From CAYJFK01 sp964369475 (GTDB lineage: Bacteria; Bacillota; Clostridia; Oscillospirales; Feifaniaceae), in NCBI GenBank assembly GCA_964369475.1, contig CAYJFK010000006.1:1-64000 (forward strand): a DNA stretch of 64,000 bases, written 5' to 3'. Position 1 is the stretch's first letter; every line of letters starts with the position of its first letter. The notes below the pieces were generated by a model. It was given only the letters and a program-made list of their open reading frames with translations, was not told the origin of the DNA and ran no database searches. Shown here piece by piece: positions 1 through 8,318 of this stretch. The translations under genes were made by a program, and so were the position numbers.

Positions 1-78
1 ACCCTGATGGTGCCCCCTCGCCGCTCCCCCTCCTTCCGAAGGGGCTTGATTTTATCTTTTTCTCCAAGCTGGGAAAAA
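1..78 (-). repeat. Terminator-associated intergenic repeat, partial copy
   Basis: Read on the minus strand this is the left part of the repeat found at 6639, 6791, 20053, 20235, 37925 and 42785: a CTTGGAGAAAAA start, then AAGCCCCTTCGGAAGGAGGG, GAGCGGCGAGGGGGCACC and the start of the GCACCATCAGGGTGC hairpin. It begins right after the gltX stop codon and is cut by the window edge, so its other end and any flanking terminator copy cannot be seen. Confidence 0.85.
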
Positions 79-1518
79 CTACGATAGCTTTTCTATTCCC
101 ATCTTTATTCTCTTAACACATTCTTCCTTACCAAGTAGATCGGCAAGTTCTATGCCGCCACCGGGGGTAAATGCTTTACCTGAAAGTGCTGTACGAAGCG
201 GCCACAAGATCTGGCCGTTCTTAACACCCATCTTCTCGATAAGTGCAAAAAGTGCCTCGTGTATGCCGTCTCTCGAAAAGTCCTCGATGCCCTCGATAAC
301 GGGTAACATCTCCTTTAAGGCCTCGAGCGAGTTTTCTTCGGTCGTCTTCATCTTTTTGTGAACATAAAGAGAGTTGTCGTACTCTGGTAGAGCATCGATA
401 AAGTCGAGCTGCTCTGTAATGTCTGTAAGCTTCAAACAACGAGACTGCACAAGTGCGGCAAGTTTTTCTATGTCGCCGCCCATAACGGACTTTTCTATAT
501 ATGGCTTTGCCATCTCGGCAAACTGCTCGGCAGGCATCTTTCTGATATACTCACCGTTTAGCCACTCTAATTTTGTCCTGTCGAATATCGAGGGAGAGCG
601 AGAAATGCCCGATATATCAAAGGCATCCTTTAGCTCGTCGAGCGTGAATATCTCCTGCTCGCCGCCGGGGCTCCAGCCAAGTAGGGCGATGTAGTTAAGC
701 ACAGCATCCTTTAAAAAGCCCTGCGCAATTAAATCTTCGTAAGAAGCATCGCCATTTCTCTTGGAAAGCTTTGCCGACTGATCCTTCATAACGGGAGGAC
801 AGTGGACATACTTCGGTATATCCCAGCCAAATGCGTTGTACAAAATGTTGTACTTGGGCGCAGAGGAAAGATATTCAGTTCCTCTTACAACATGGGTTAT
901 GCCCATTAAATGATCGTCTATAACATTTGCAAAGTTGTATGTCGGCAGTCCGTCTGCCTTTAGCAGTACATTGTCGTCGAGCGAGTCATTTGGCGTTGTT
1001 ACAGAGCCAAAGACCATATCCTCAAATGTCGTCTCGCCCTCGGGAATCTTTTGACGAATGACATAAGGCACACCCGAGGCAAGCTTTTCTTCGATCTGCT
1101 CCTTTGTCAAGCGTGAGCAGTGACCGTCGTACTTTGTAGGCTGTTTCGAGACCTCTTGCACGAGTCGAAGCTCGTCGAGACGCTCTTTATCGCAAAAACA
1201 GTAGTATGCGCCGCCAAGCTCTATAAGCTTTTCGGCATACTCCTTGTATATAGCCCTTCTGTCCGACTGAACATATGGGCCGACATCGCCGCCGACATCG
1301 GGGCCTTCGTCGTGCTCTAAGCCCGTTTCCTTTAGCGTGCGATAGATTAGCTCGACCGCTCCGTCCACTTGGCGCTCTTGGTCGGTATCCTCTATTCTCA
1401 GTATAAATGTGCCGCCGTCTCTCCTTGCTATAAGGTAGGCATAAAGCGCCGTTCTAAGGTTGCCTACATGCATATAACCTGTGGGACTTGGCGCAAATCT
1501 TGTTCTGACTTTATTCAT
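79..1518 (-). CDS. gltX: Glutamate-tRNA ligase
   Basis: Charges tRNA-Glu with glutamate in the cytoplasm (class I synthetase, about 479 residues, normal bacterial length). The HIGH-type signature is APSPTGYMHVGN near residues 9-20 and the KMSKS-type signature is KLSKR near 250-254. A CxC pair followed by HC (CFC and DGHC, around residues 107-133) resembles the zinc site of zinc-containing GluRS. An upstream in-frame GTG at 1527 overlaps the GGAG ribosome-binding site, so the ATG at 1518, eight bases downstream of GGAG, is preferred. It overlaps the end of the DUF3048 gene by 8 bases and is the last gene of the glyS-DUF3048-gltX operon. Confidence 0.97.
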   Translation of the reverse strand: MNKVRTRFAPSPTGYMHVGNLRTALYAYLIARRDGGTFILRIEDTDQERQVDGAVELIYRTLKETGLEHDEGPDVGGDVGPYVQSDRRAIYKEYAEKLIELGGAYYCFCDKERLDELRLVQEVSKQPTKYDGHCSRLTKEQIEEKLASGVPYVIRQKIPEGETTFEDMVFGSVTTPNDSLDDNVLLKADGLPTYNFANVIDDHLMGITHVVRGTEYLSSAPKYNILYNAFGWDIPKYVHCPPVMKDQSAKLSKRNGDASYEDLIAQGFLKDAVLNYIALLGWSPGGEQEIFTLDELKDAFDISGISRSPSIFDRTKLEWLNGEYIRKMPAEQFAEMAKPYIEKSVMGGDIEKLAALVQSRCLKLTDITEQLDFIDALPEYDNSLYVHKKMKTTEENSLEALKEMLPVIEGIEDFSRDGIHEALFALIEKMGVKNGQILWPLRTALSGKAFTPGGGIELADLLGKEECVKRIKMGIEKLS

Positions 1519-2647
1519 AATCAACACTCCTTGATGTGTCCGTAATACATATCCATATTTTGCCTTGGTTTAATGTTAGAGGCTCGCCATCTACCTTAAA
1601 TTCGTAAAACTCGGCATCGCCCTCTCTCGACCATTCAATTTCGTGGGCAGTACCGTCCGAAAAAACATAACCTGTGCCACTTCCCACAATGTCGACCTCT
1701 CGTCTGTACTCGGGGTCGTTTGGTATAGTCCTAATGTCGGTCTTTATAACAATTACAGTCTCGGCAGTGACCGTTTCCTCTGTCTGTCGGTCTATATGAG
1801 GCTTGCCAAACTGACTGCGCTCGTACACCTCACCGTTATAGTCGAAGGTCGCATCAAATCCGCCTTCAAATTGCACGGTAACGCTCTCGGCCGCCGCTCC
1901 CTCTTTGTAGCCTGAAAAGTCAAAGAAGGGCTCTGTCTTGTCGGTCTCGGTTCTAACCGAAAACTTTTCTATTGTGGCATCTATCTTCTCGGGGGTAGTA
2001 ACAACGCTGTGCACAAAGCCCATGCTGTCTGCTCTGCCCTCGTCCCTGTGATAGAGCGATGCCTCTATATCGCCGTTTATTCCGTTAAGGCTCGTTATGC
2101 CGTTCGCACCGTCGTTAATATAATGTATCGCCTGCGGACTGTGACCATAGTGCAGATATATCGGGTCAAAACCTCTTGCCGACTTAATAACATAGTCTCT
2201 TATAGAGCGAATAGAGCCCATCATCTCAAAGCCGCTGTAATCGTACATAACGGCAAGTAGGCGGTTTATCTCGCCCTCGGCGGGGATTTCTATCATTAGC
2301 TCGTAGCTTGCTATCCCGTCTTGCGGCGTTGCACCGTAAACATTGTTTAGCACAACGGCAATAGGGCGAGTGGGAGCTTCGCTCATATCCTCGCCCGTTA
2401 CGGGGTTTTGATAAAGTGCAGCTTCGGGTGGCGCCGGTCTTGTCATTGTCGTTACAACATCGCCCCGATATGCTTTTGCGGTTGCGGCATCTACCTTTTT
2501 AAGGGTGGAGGGCAGACTCTCTGTGCCGCCGCTCCCAAGCATAAAGGCGCCGATAACGGCAAAAATTCCAACTACAACAGCAGGTATTACCCATTTGGGA
2601 AGATTGCTCTCTTTAACTCTCTTGCCTTCTACATTTAACTCCGCCAT
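1511..2647 (-). CDS. DUF3048 (YerB-like) membrane-anchored protein
   Basis: A 378-residue protein with one membrane segment near residues 19-38 (WVIPAVVVGIFAVIGAFML), a short linker and an extracytoplasmic region. The family signature is visible: RPIAVVLNN, DGIASYELMIEIPAEGEINRLL (shown in part) and SIRSIRDYVIKSA match the conserved core of DUF3048, known from Bacillus YerB. The biochemical role of the family is not established. There is no lipobox cysteine, so it is held by an uncleaved N-terminal helix, unlike lipoprotein YerB. It starts one base after the glyS stop and overlaps gltX, so it is translated from the synthetase operon; the link between the functions is unclear. Confidence 0.85.
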   Translation of the reverse strand: MAELNVEGKRVKESNLPKWVIPAVVVGIFAVIGAFMLGSGGTESLPSTLKKVDAATAKAYRGDVVTTMTRPAPPEAALYQNPVTGEDMSEAPTRPIAVVLNNVYGATPQDGIASYELMIEIPAEGEINRLLAVMYDYSGFEMMGSIRSIRDYVIKSARGFDPIYLHYGHSPQAIHYINDGANGITSLNGINGDIEASLYHRDEGRADSMGFVHSVVTTPEKIDATIEKFSVRTETDKTEPFFDFSGYKEGAAAESVTVQFEGGFDATFDYNGEVYERSQFGKPHIDRQTEETVTAETVIVIKTDIRTIPNDPEYRREVDIVGSGTGYVFSDGTAHEIEWSREGDAEFYEFKVDGEPLTLNQGKIWICITDTSRSVDYE

Positions 2648-2648
2648 A

Positions 2649-4028
2649 TTAGTAAGCTAACTTCTCGGCAAGGTATGCAAGCACTTCCGATACGGGAATT
2701 CTAACTTGCTCCATCGTGTCACGCTCTCTAATTGTAACTGCACCGTCGTTTTCCGTGTCAAAGTCGACAGTAATGCAAAACGGTGTTCCTATCTCGTCTT
2801 GTCTGCGGTAGCGCTTGCCGATAGAGCCTGCCTCGTCAAAGTCGACCATGTGGTGCTTTGCAAGCATGTCACGAATCTCACAGGCCTTGTCCGAGAGCTT
2901 CTTGGAAAGAGGAAGGATAGCCGCCTTAAATGGGGCAAGGGCAGGGTGCAGACGTAGCACATTTCTAACATCGCCCTTTTCCTCGTCTACAACTTCTTCG
3001 TCGTAAGCATCTACAAGGAAGGCAAGCGCAACACGATCTGCGCCAAGCGATGGCTCGATAACATAGGGGATGTACTTCTCGTTTGTCTCGGGGTCAAAAT
3101 AGTCCATCGCCTCGCCCGAGGTCGTCTCGTGCGCCTTTAGATCAAAATCGGTACGGTCGGCAATGCCCCAAAGCTCGCCCCAACCGAAGGGGAATAGGTA
3201 TTCGAAGTCTGTCGTTGCATTGGAGTAGTGCGAAAGCTCTTCCTTCTCGTGGTCACGTAGGCGAAGGTTTTCCTCTGTCATGCCGAGGTTTAAAAGGAAG
3301 TTTTTGCAATATTCCTTCCAAAATGCAAACCACTCCAAATCGGTGCCGGGCTTGCAGAAAAATTCAAGCTCCATCTGCTCGAACTCCCTCGTTCTGAATG
3401 TGAAGTTTCCGGGGGTAATCTCGTTTCTGAAAGACTTACCGACCTGACAAACACCAAATGGAATCTTGCGACGTGTTGTTCTTTGTACATTCTTAAAGTT
3501 AACAAATATACCCTGCGCCGTCTCAGGGCGAAGATATATCTCGTTCTTGCTGTCCTCCGTAACGCCTTGGAATGTCTTAAACATTAGGTTAAACTTACGA
3601 ATAGCTGTAAAATCGCACTTGCCGCAAGAGGGGCAAACGATGTTCTTTTCCTTTATATACTCCGCCATCTGCTCATTAGACCAGCCGGCAGGGTTAACAT
3701 CTGTATCCTCTATAAGCTTGTCGGCCCTGTGACGTGTCTTGCACTCTTTGCAGTCCATAAGAGGATCGGAAAATCCGCCAACATGCCCCGATGCGACCCA
3801 CGCTTGAGGATTCATAAGAATTGCCGCATCAAGACCTACATTATATGGGCACTCCTGCACAAACTTCTTCCACCAAGCCTTTTTAACATTGTTCTTAAAC
3901 TCCACACCAAGAGGGCCGTAGTCCCAAGTGTTGGACAGGCCGCCATATATCTCGCTACCTGCGAATATAAAGCCCCTGCCCTTGCACATGGCTACAATTT
4001 TGTCCATAGTTTTTTCTGTGTTTTTCAT
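2649..4028 (-). CDS. glyQS: Glycine-tRNA ligase, single-chain (alpha2) type
   Basis: Class II synthetase that charges tRNA-Gly; 459 residues, the length of the dimeric type rather than the alpha2beta2 GlyQ/GlyS type. Visible features: MCKGRGFIFAGSEIYGG at the start, YGPLGVEFKNN, a zinc-ribbon-like insert with CKECKTRHRAD and CPSCGKCDF, the motif-2 region FRNEITPGNFTFRTREFEQ, and the ATP-site motif LGADRVALAFL. The ATG is preceded by AGGAG with good spacing. First gene of an operon with the DUF3048 gene and gltX, under the promoter at 4084-4112; the leader is only about 50 bases, too short for a T-box. Confidence 0.97.
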   Translation of the reverse strand: MKNTEKTMDKIVAMCKGRGFIFAGSEIYGGLSNTWDYGPLGVEFKNNVKKAWWKKFVQECPYNVGLDAAILMNPQAWVASGHVGGFSDPLMDCKECKTRHRADKLIEDTDVNPAGWSNEQMAEYIKEKNIVCPSCGKCDFTAIRKFNLMFKTFQGVTEDSKNEIYLRPETAQGIFVNFKNVQRTTRRKIPFGVCQVGKSFRNEITPGNFTFRTREFEQMELEFFCKPGTDLEWFAFWKEYCKNFLLNLGMTEENLRLRDHEKEELSHYSNATTDFEYLFPFGWGELWGIADRTDFDLKAHETTSGEAMDYFDPETNEKYIPYVIEPSLGADRVALAFLVDAYDEEVVDEEKGDVRNVLRLHPALAPFKAAILPLSKKLSDKACEIRDMLAKHHMVDFDEAGSIGKRYRRQDEIGTPFCITVDFDTENDGAVTIRERDTMEQVRIPVSEVLAYLAEKLAY

Positions 4029-4083
4029 TTCAAACTCCTGTTTTTTATTTCTACTGTATACGCACTTTTACCTTTAATAATTT

Positions 4084-4112
4084 ATTTTATAATGTCAAGC
4101 CGCTTATGTCAA
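4084..4112 (-). promoter_or_regulatory. Housekeeping promoter of the glyQS operon
   Basis: On the minus strand TTGACA (4107-4112), a 17-base spacer and TAAAAT (4084-4089) form a strong sigma-A-type promoter about 55 bases upstream of the glyQS start. Confidence 0.7.
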
Positions 4113-4192
4113 GTGGAGAGGGCATCAATGCATCAATTTCTTTACTTTTTATTATTTCAAATAAGATTTATAGCAAAAAGGTCGTCATTACA

Positions 4193-4221
4193 TTGACATG
4201 CACAACTGTTAGTGATAAAAT
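4193..4221 (+). promoter_or_regulatory. Promoter of the EAL protein gene at 4348
   Basis: TTGACA (4193-4198), 17-base spacer, TAAAAT (4216-4221). The predicted transcript has a leader of about 120 bases that contains a stem-loop at 4304-4329 (AGCAAG pairing with CTTGCT, inner CCG/CGG) just upstream of the ribosome-binding site. I do not see the full consensus of a c-di-GMP riboswitch in it. The stretch 4029-4347 holds this promoter and the divergent glyQS promoter and no gene. Confidence 0.65.
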
Positions 4222-4347
4222 ATATAGTAATGAAATACGCCAATAATGGTTATATTTTACTCGAATCTCATTTATAACCAATATAATTTATAATTTTAGA
4301 AATAGCAAGTAACCGAAAATCGGCTTGCTGCCATTAATATAAGGGGG

Positions 4348-6570
4348 GTGCTCACGATAAAGGGTAAGAAATACGGAGTAACGATAATTATTGCGCTTAT
4401 GTTCTTTGTGGCAATTTCATATAGTATTATACTTTTTAACGGTACTGTAAACCAAGAGCTTGAAGCTTCGGTCAAGAGCACGCTGTCAGACATGGCAGAC
4501 CAGCAGCAAGTTTCTTTAAACAGGCAGCTCGAAAGTATGATTTACGGCATTACAAGTGTGGCCGAAACACTTCCGATAATCGGAGTGGACGAAGCGGGCA
4601 TACTGGAATATGTAGCGGAAAAACAAGTAGCCCTTAACTACGAAACGGTGCTTATAGCAGACAATCAAGGTATGGCATTTTGGACAGATGGCGGAAAGCT
4701 TGTAGACATCTCGCAAGAAATTTACTTTAAAGAGGCGCACGCTGGAGATATATATGCATCAGAGCCATACATGTCGGAGTTATCCAACAAGCAAGTTATT
4801 GCTCTTTCTGCACCAATTTATGTAGAAGGCAAGGTAGATGGAGTTTTGGCGGTCGAATATTGCACCACATATCTTGGCTCACTTTTAACCTCCTTTACCG
4901 ATTCGAGAGGTCTAAACCTTGTTATAAATGATAAAAGCGAGATAGTTATAACGACAAACGAGTTTGTGCTTAGCTTTGATGCCTTTAAAAATGCAATTTT
5001 CGACGATGGTGTAACTTTTGAAGGCGTGTTAGAAGACTTTATGGCAGGCAATTCGGGCGGAATTTCCTATGTGCTAAACGGAGATCGGAAATTTGGCGAG
5101 TATAGGCCGCTTGAAGTAAATAACTGGATGTTATTTTTTGAGATATCCGAGGAGAGTATATCGAAAAGTGCCGATAAAATTTCCAGCAACATGCTAACGA
5201 TAAGTGCGGTAACAATATTCTGCGCTTTTTTAGTCATTGCCTATGTTATTTACTCTAAAAATAAATCGGAAGAAGTGCTCGAAAGGGCAGCCTATTACGA
5301 CGAGTTAACGGGAATACCGAATGTCCTAAAATTAAAACAGCATATAGCAGAAACGCTCGATGCTAATAAAGACAAAAAATATGTTATAGTTAAGCTCGAT
5401 GTCGTCAACTTTAAAGCGATAAACGAGATGTTCGGTTACGATGTTGGAAACCGTGTTATAATGGCGATAGCAGATACGGGAAAAACAGTGAAAGAGAAAT
5501 CCTTCATCCAAGCGAGAGTTTCAAACGAGGAGTTTATGCTCTTTGCCGATGCCTCCTTTTTCAACGACTTGGAAAGTTCTTCGAAGATATATGAAAAACT
5601 GTTTAAAACATTAGTGCCCGAACTTGTAGACCATCAGTTTACATTCAGATACGGTAGGTACTATATAGAACAGGGCGAGCTCGATGTAAACAGTATTGTA
5701 AACAAGGTAAACACGGCCCACTCCTTAGCCAAAAAGGACAGCTCGAAAAATATATGGGATTACGACGAACAGTACACAAAGAAGGTTCTTCGTGATACAG
5801 AGATTGCAAATAAGATGCACAAGGCGCTTGAAATGGGCGAATTTAAGGTTTATCTACAACCAAAGTATAACATTAACACCGGCAAAATTTCCGGCGCAGA
5901 GGCCCTTGTAAGATGGTTCGAGGATAATGGCGGCGTTGTTTATCCAAACGAGTTTATCCCACTATTCGAGCAAAACGGATTTATAGTAGAGCTCGATATG
6001 TATATGCTGAAAAATGTATGCGCATCAATTGCAAACTGGAAGGAAAAGAGTGGCTATTGCCTGCCTGTTTCGGTCAATTTCTCCAGACTACACATTAATA
6101 ACCCCAACTTTTTAAGAGATATTACAGAAATTGTAAGGTCGCAAGGGGTCGACCCGAGTTGCATAGAAATAGAGCTTACAGAGACGACCGTTATGGACAA
6201 TGAAACAGAGCTTAGAGTCCTACTCAAAGAGGTTCACGAGCTTGGATTTAGAGTGTCGATAGACGATTTCGGATCGGGATATTCTTCACTCGGAATGCTC
6301 AAGAATTTTAAGGTAGACACGCTAAAGCTCGATAGAAGCTTCTTTATAGAAATTGAAGATGATGAGGAGCAACAGAGAGGAAACCTCGTTGTCGAGAGCG
6401 TTATAGACCTAGCGAGATGCCTCGGTATGACTACGGTTGCCGAGGGAATCGAAGACCCAGCACAGGTTAATTTTTTGAAGAAAATAGAGTGCGACGCCGC
6501 ACAGGGTTACTTCTACGCAAGGCCTATGCCGACAGAAGATTTCGAAAAGCTGTATTTTGAACAGCTTTAG
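4348..6570 (+). CDS. Membrane c-di-GMP phosphodiesterase (Cache, degenerate GGDEF, EAL)
   Basis: Hydrolyses cyclic di-GMP in response to an external signal. Domains in order: membrane helix near residues 10-30, extracytoplasmic double-Cache-like sensor (about 35-285), second helix (about 288-308), GGDEF domain (about 320-480) and EAL domain (about 490-738). The cyclase signature is lost: the GGDEF loop reads VSNEEF. The EAL domain looks active: EALVRW, ELTET, IDDFGSGYSSLG, LKLDRSFF, AEGIED and QGYFYARPMP are all present. The start is uncertain: the GTG at 4348 lies within the AAGGGGGGTG ribosome-binding site, and by comparison with the paralogue at 24912 the real start may be the ACG at 4354. 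Its paralogue has the same domain order. Confidence 0.92.
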   Translation: MLTIKGKKYGVTIIIALMFFVAISYSIILFNGTVNQELEASVKSTLSDMADQQQVSLNRQLESMIYGITSVAETLPIIGVDEAGILEYVAEKQVALNYETVLIADNQGMAFWTDGGKLVDISQEIYFKEAHAGDIYASEPYMSELSNKQVIALSAPIYVEGKVDGVLAVEYCTTYLGSLLTSFTDSRGLNLVINDKSEIVITTNEFVLSFDAFKNAIFDDGVTFEGVLEDFMAGNSGGISYVLNGDRKFGEYRPLEVNNWMLFFEISEESISKSADKISSNMLTISAVTIFCAFLVIAYVIYSKNKSEEVLERAAYYDELTGIPNVLKLKQHIAETLDANKDKKYVIVKLDVVNFKAINEMFGYDVGNRVIMAIADTGKTVKEKSFIQARVSNEEFMLFADASFFNDLESSSKIYEKLFKTLVPELVDHQFTFRYGRYYIEQGELDVNSIVNKVNTAHSLAKKDSSKNIWDYDEQYTKKVLRDTEIANKMHKALEMGEFKVYLQPKYNINTGKISGAEALVRWFEDNGGVVYPNEFIPLFEQNGFIVELDMYMLKNVCASIANWKEKSGYCLPVSVNFSRLHINNPNFLRDITEIVRSQGVDPSCIEIELTETTVMDNETELRVLLKEVHELGFRVSIDDFGSGYSSLGMLKNFKVDTLKLDRSFFIEIEDDEEQQRGNLVVESVIDLARCLGMTTVAEGIEDPAQVNFLKKIECDAAQGYFYARPMPTEDFEKLYFEQL

Positions 6571-6609
6571 TTCCAAAGTTGATGCAGTTAAGTTAATATT
6601 GAAATAATT

Positions 6610-6638
6610 AGTGGCTCTACTTGTAAAGTAGAGCCACT
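6610..6638 (+). terminator. Terminator hairpin, copy 1 of 3
   Basis: AGTGGCTCTACTT and AAGTAGAGCCACT form a 13-bp stem with a 3-base loop, directly after the EAL gene. The same sequence recurs at 6762 and, with a changed loop, at 6914. This copy has no U-tract because the repeat follows it. Confidence 0.75.
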
Positions 6639-6761
6639 TCGCTTGGAGAAAAATCCAAAATCAAGCCCCTTCGAAAGGTGGGAGAGCGGCGAGGGGGCAC
6701 CATCAGGGTGCCCTCTGGCGTTAAATTCCCGCCCCGAGGGCGTTAAACTCAGCTTTAGCTG
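6639..6761 (+). repeat. Terminator-associated repeat, short form (123 bp)
   Basis: Runs from CGCTTGGAGAAAAATCC through AAGCCCCTTCGAAAGGTGGG, GCACCATCAGGGTGCCC, CCCGCCCCGAGGGCG to CAGCTTTAGCTG. It is inserted between two identical copies of the local terminator hairpin. Contains internal hairpins (GGGCACC/GGTGCCC, CAGCT/AGCTG). Confidence 0.85.
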
Positions 6762-6790
6762 AGTGGCTCTACTTGTAAAGTAGAGCCACT
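6762..6790 (+). terminator. Terminator hairpin, copy 2 of 3
   Basis: Identical to 6610-6638. With the repeat it forms a 152-base unit that is present twice in tandem (6610 and 6762), followed by a third hairpin at 6914. Confidence 0.75.
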
Positions 6791-6913
6791 CAGGCTGGAG
6801 AAAAACCTAAAATGTAAAGTTCACGGAAGGAGGGGGAGCGGCGAGGGGGCACCATCAGGGTGCCCTCTGGCGTAAAATTCCCGCCCCGAGGGCGTTAAAA
6901 TCAGCTTTAGCTG
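6791..6913 (+). repeat. Terminator-associated repeat, short form, second tandem copy
   Basis: Same 123-base length and layout as 6639-6761 with a few differences (for example AAGTTCACGGAAGGAGGGGG in place of AAGCCCCTTCGAAAGGTGGG). Flanked by hairpin copies 2 and 3. Confidence 0.85.
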
Positions 6914-6948
6914 AGTGGCTCTACCGGAACGGTAGAGCCACTGATTTT
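6914..6948 (+). terminator. Rho-independent terminator, hairpin copy 3
   Basis: AGTGGCTCTACC-GGAAC-GGTAGAGCCACT followed by GATTTTTT: the only one of the three copies with a U-tract, so it is the working terminator of the EAL gene. The stem ends match copies 1 and 2 while the loop-proximal bases differ by compensated changes. 6949-7027 holds nothing further that I can identify. Confidence 0.85.
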
Positions 6949-7027
6949 TTGTTATGAATGGGCAGTTTACTTAAAGTGCAACATTTTTTATATACCACAA
7001 AAAAGTTTCGTGCTATTAGCTAAATTC

Positions 7028-7555
7028 CTACTTAGCGGTATAGCCAAGCCTTTTCTTCATCATGTCCATAACGCCTGCCTGCTTTAGAGCAAGTACAAGC
7101 GCTACACTTATGGCGGCGCCCACAACACAGCTTGCCATAAAAGGAACAACAAAGGCAAAAAGAGCAAGATCGGCACGACCCATAACAAATGTGGCTACCG
7201 GGAATGCGACAATAGCGCCTATAATGCCTGTGCCGATTACTTCGCCTACAAAGGCAAGCGAGAGTTTCTCGCCAAATTTTTGGTACAAAAACCCTGCAAG
7301 AAATGCCCCTATCATGCTACCGGGGAAGGCAAGCAGCGAACCTGTTCCCATCATTACCCTAATGAGCGAGGTTAAAAAAGCCGCTCCGACAGCAGGGATA
7401 GGGCCTAACAGCACACCGAGCAGGACATTTATCGCATGTTGTGCGGGAAATGCCTTTGCAACGCCTATCGGGATTGAAAAGGGCGACAGCGCAACCCCCA
7501 TTGCCACTGCGAGCGCTACAAATGTTAGATTGAATACCTTGCTACTGTTGTTCAT
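7028..7555 (-). CDS. thiW: ThiW, thiamine-precursor ECF transporter substrate-binding subunit
   Basis: Membrane S-component of an energy-coupling-factor transporter, in this family thought to import the thiazole part of thiamine. About 175 residues with five or six hydrophobic segments; MNNSSKVFNLTFVALAVAMG at the start and the segment FPAQHAINVLLGVLLGPIPA with SLIRVMMGTGSLLAFPGSMI are typical of ThiW. The ATG at 7555 is preceded by AAAGGAGC; the longer open frame upstream runs through the riboswitch terminator and is not coding. The gene stands alone behind a TPP riboswitch, which supports the thiamine assignment. The energizing EcfA/EcfT subunits must be encoded elsewhere. Confidence 0.9.
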   Translation of the reverse strand: MNNSSKVFNLTFVALAVAMGVALSPFSIPIGVAKAFPAQHAINVLLGVLLGPIPAVGAAFLTSLIRVMMGTGSLLAFPGSMIGAFLAGFLYQKFGEKLSLAFVGEVIGTGIIGAIVAFPVATFVMGRADLALFAFVVPFMASCVVGAAISVALVLALKQAGVMDMMKKRLGYTAK

Positions 7556-7620
7556 AAAAATGCTCCTTTCAAAATACCTTGCCTTGATACCCAAGCGCAA
7601 AGCCCTCGGAAAACCATGCA

Positions 7621-7649
7621 AAAAAAGCCCCGTACAATCTGTACGGGGC
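7621..7649 (-). terminator. Riboswitch expression-platform terminator
   Basis: On the minus strand GCCCCGTAC-AGATT-GTACGGGGC followed by seven Ts, between the TPP aptamer and the thiW start. Its position implies transcription attenuation when TPP is bound. Confidence 0.88.
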
Positions 7650-7654
7650 ATTAA

Positions 7655-7736
7655 GTCTCCCTACGTCGGCATTATCCGTACAGGTTGGCGGGTTTAGGAA
7701 CTCAAGGTTCCATTCTCAGCAAATCAGCTCCCCGGA
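7655..7736 (-). promoter_or_regulatory. TPP riboswitch (THI element)
   Basis: The minus strand shows the conserved aptamer blocks in order: CGGGGAGCTGATTTGCTGAG (with the CTGAGA core), an ACCCGCCAACCTG stretch, then GGATAATGCCGACGTAGGGA. These match the thiamine pyrophosphate aptamer closely. It is followed by an intrinsic terminator and thiW, so high TPP should switch thiW off. Confidence 0.93.
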
Positions 7737-7910
7737 AATATTAACTTTATATTGACATTATACGCACTTTATACGACTTTGTCAAGGATAATATAATTTT
7801 GCATTAAACTTAAGTTAAAATGAGAAATAACAAGGCAAAGCCTGCAAAAACATACCCTACTAAGACTTCATATCGTTTGTGAGGGCGTGCCACTAAAAGG
7901 CTGCCATAAT

Positions 7911-8318
7911 CTACGCCTGTTTTGTCCCTTGCAAACTTCCGACATGCTCGACAATCTTGCCAAAAATCTCTCTTGCTCTCGCATCTTGACCTGTCAAGAA
8001 CAAATAGCCGAAAAGTGCCTCGAGCCCAGATGCCGCTGTGTGGTCGGCAGGGTTGTTTTTCTTGGAAACGGTAAGCTTTGAGTTGCGGCCGAGCTTTACA
8101 TATGCCATTTCCTCTTGGTTTAAAAAATCCGTTATAGCGGCAAGCGCTCCGGCTTGACCGACAGCCCCTACATAGGGCTGTGCCGCCTTGTGCATCTTGC
8201 CTGCCTTTGTCCGACAGGTCTTCATTATGTGCTCTCTAACGAGCAGCTCGTAAGAAGCATCGCCAAGATAGGCAAGCATTCCGCCGCTGTAATAACTTAA
8301 ATCTACTGTCTGTGCCAT
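7911..8318 (-). CDS. mrnC: Mini-ribonuclease III
   Basis: Processes the 23S rRNA precursor ends in Bacillota. 135 residues, the normal length: an RNase III catalytic domain without a double-stranded-RNA-binding domain. Visible: YLGDASYELLVREHI (residues 17-31), where the aspartate belongs to the catalytic set, KMHKAAQPYVGAVGQA and the ASGLEALFGYLFLTG segment. The start overlaps the end of cysS by 16 bases; the cysS-mrnC order is the usual one in Bacillota and supports the call. Last gene of the pgsA-cysS-mrnC operon. Confidence 0.93.
   Translation of the reverse strand: MAQTVDLSYYSGGMLAYLGDASYELLVREHIMKTCRTKAGKMHKAAQPYVGAVGQAGALAAITDFLNQEEMAYVKLGRNSKLTVSKKNNPADHTAASGLEALFGYLFLTGQDARAREIFGKIVEHVGSLQGTKQA

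Noticed and set aside
4029..4083. Glycine T-box ahead of glyQS
   Set aside because: The predicted leader is about 50 bases, far too short.
4228..4347. c-di-GMP riboswitch ahead of the EAL gene
   Set aside because: Only one hairpin is clear; the conserved GEMM blocks and tetraloop-receptor pattern are not visible.
6610..6948. Insertion sequence
   Set aside because: Units are 123-162 bp with no transposase frame; at most a non-autonomous element.
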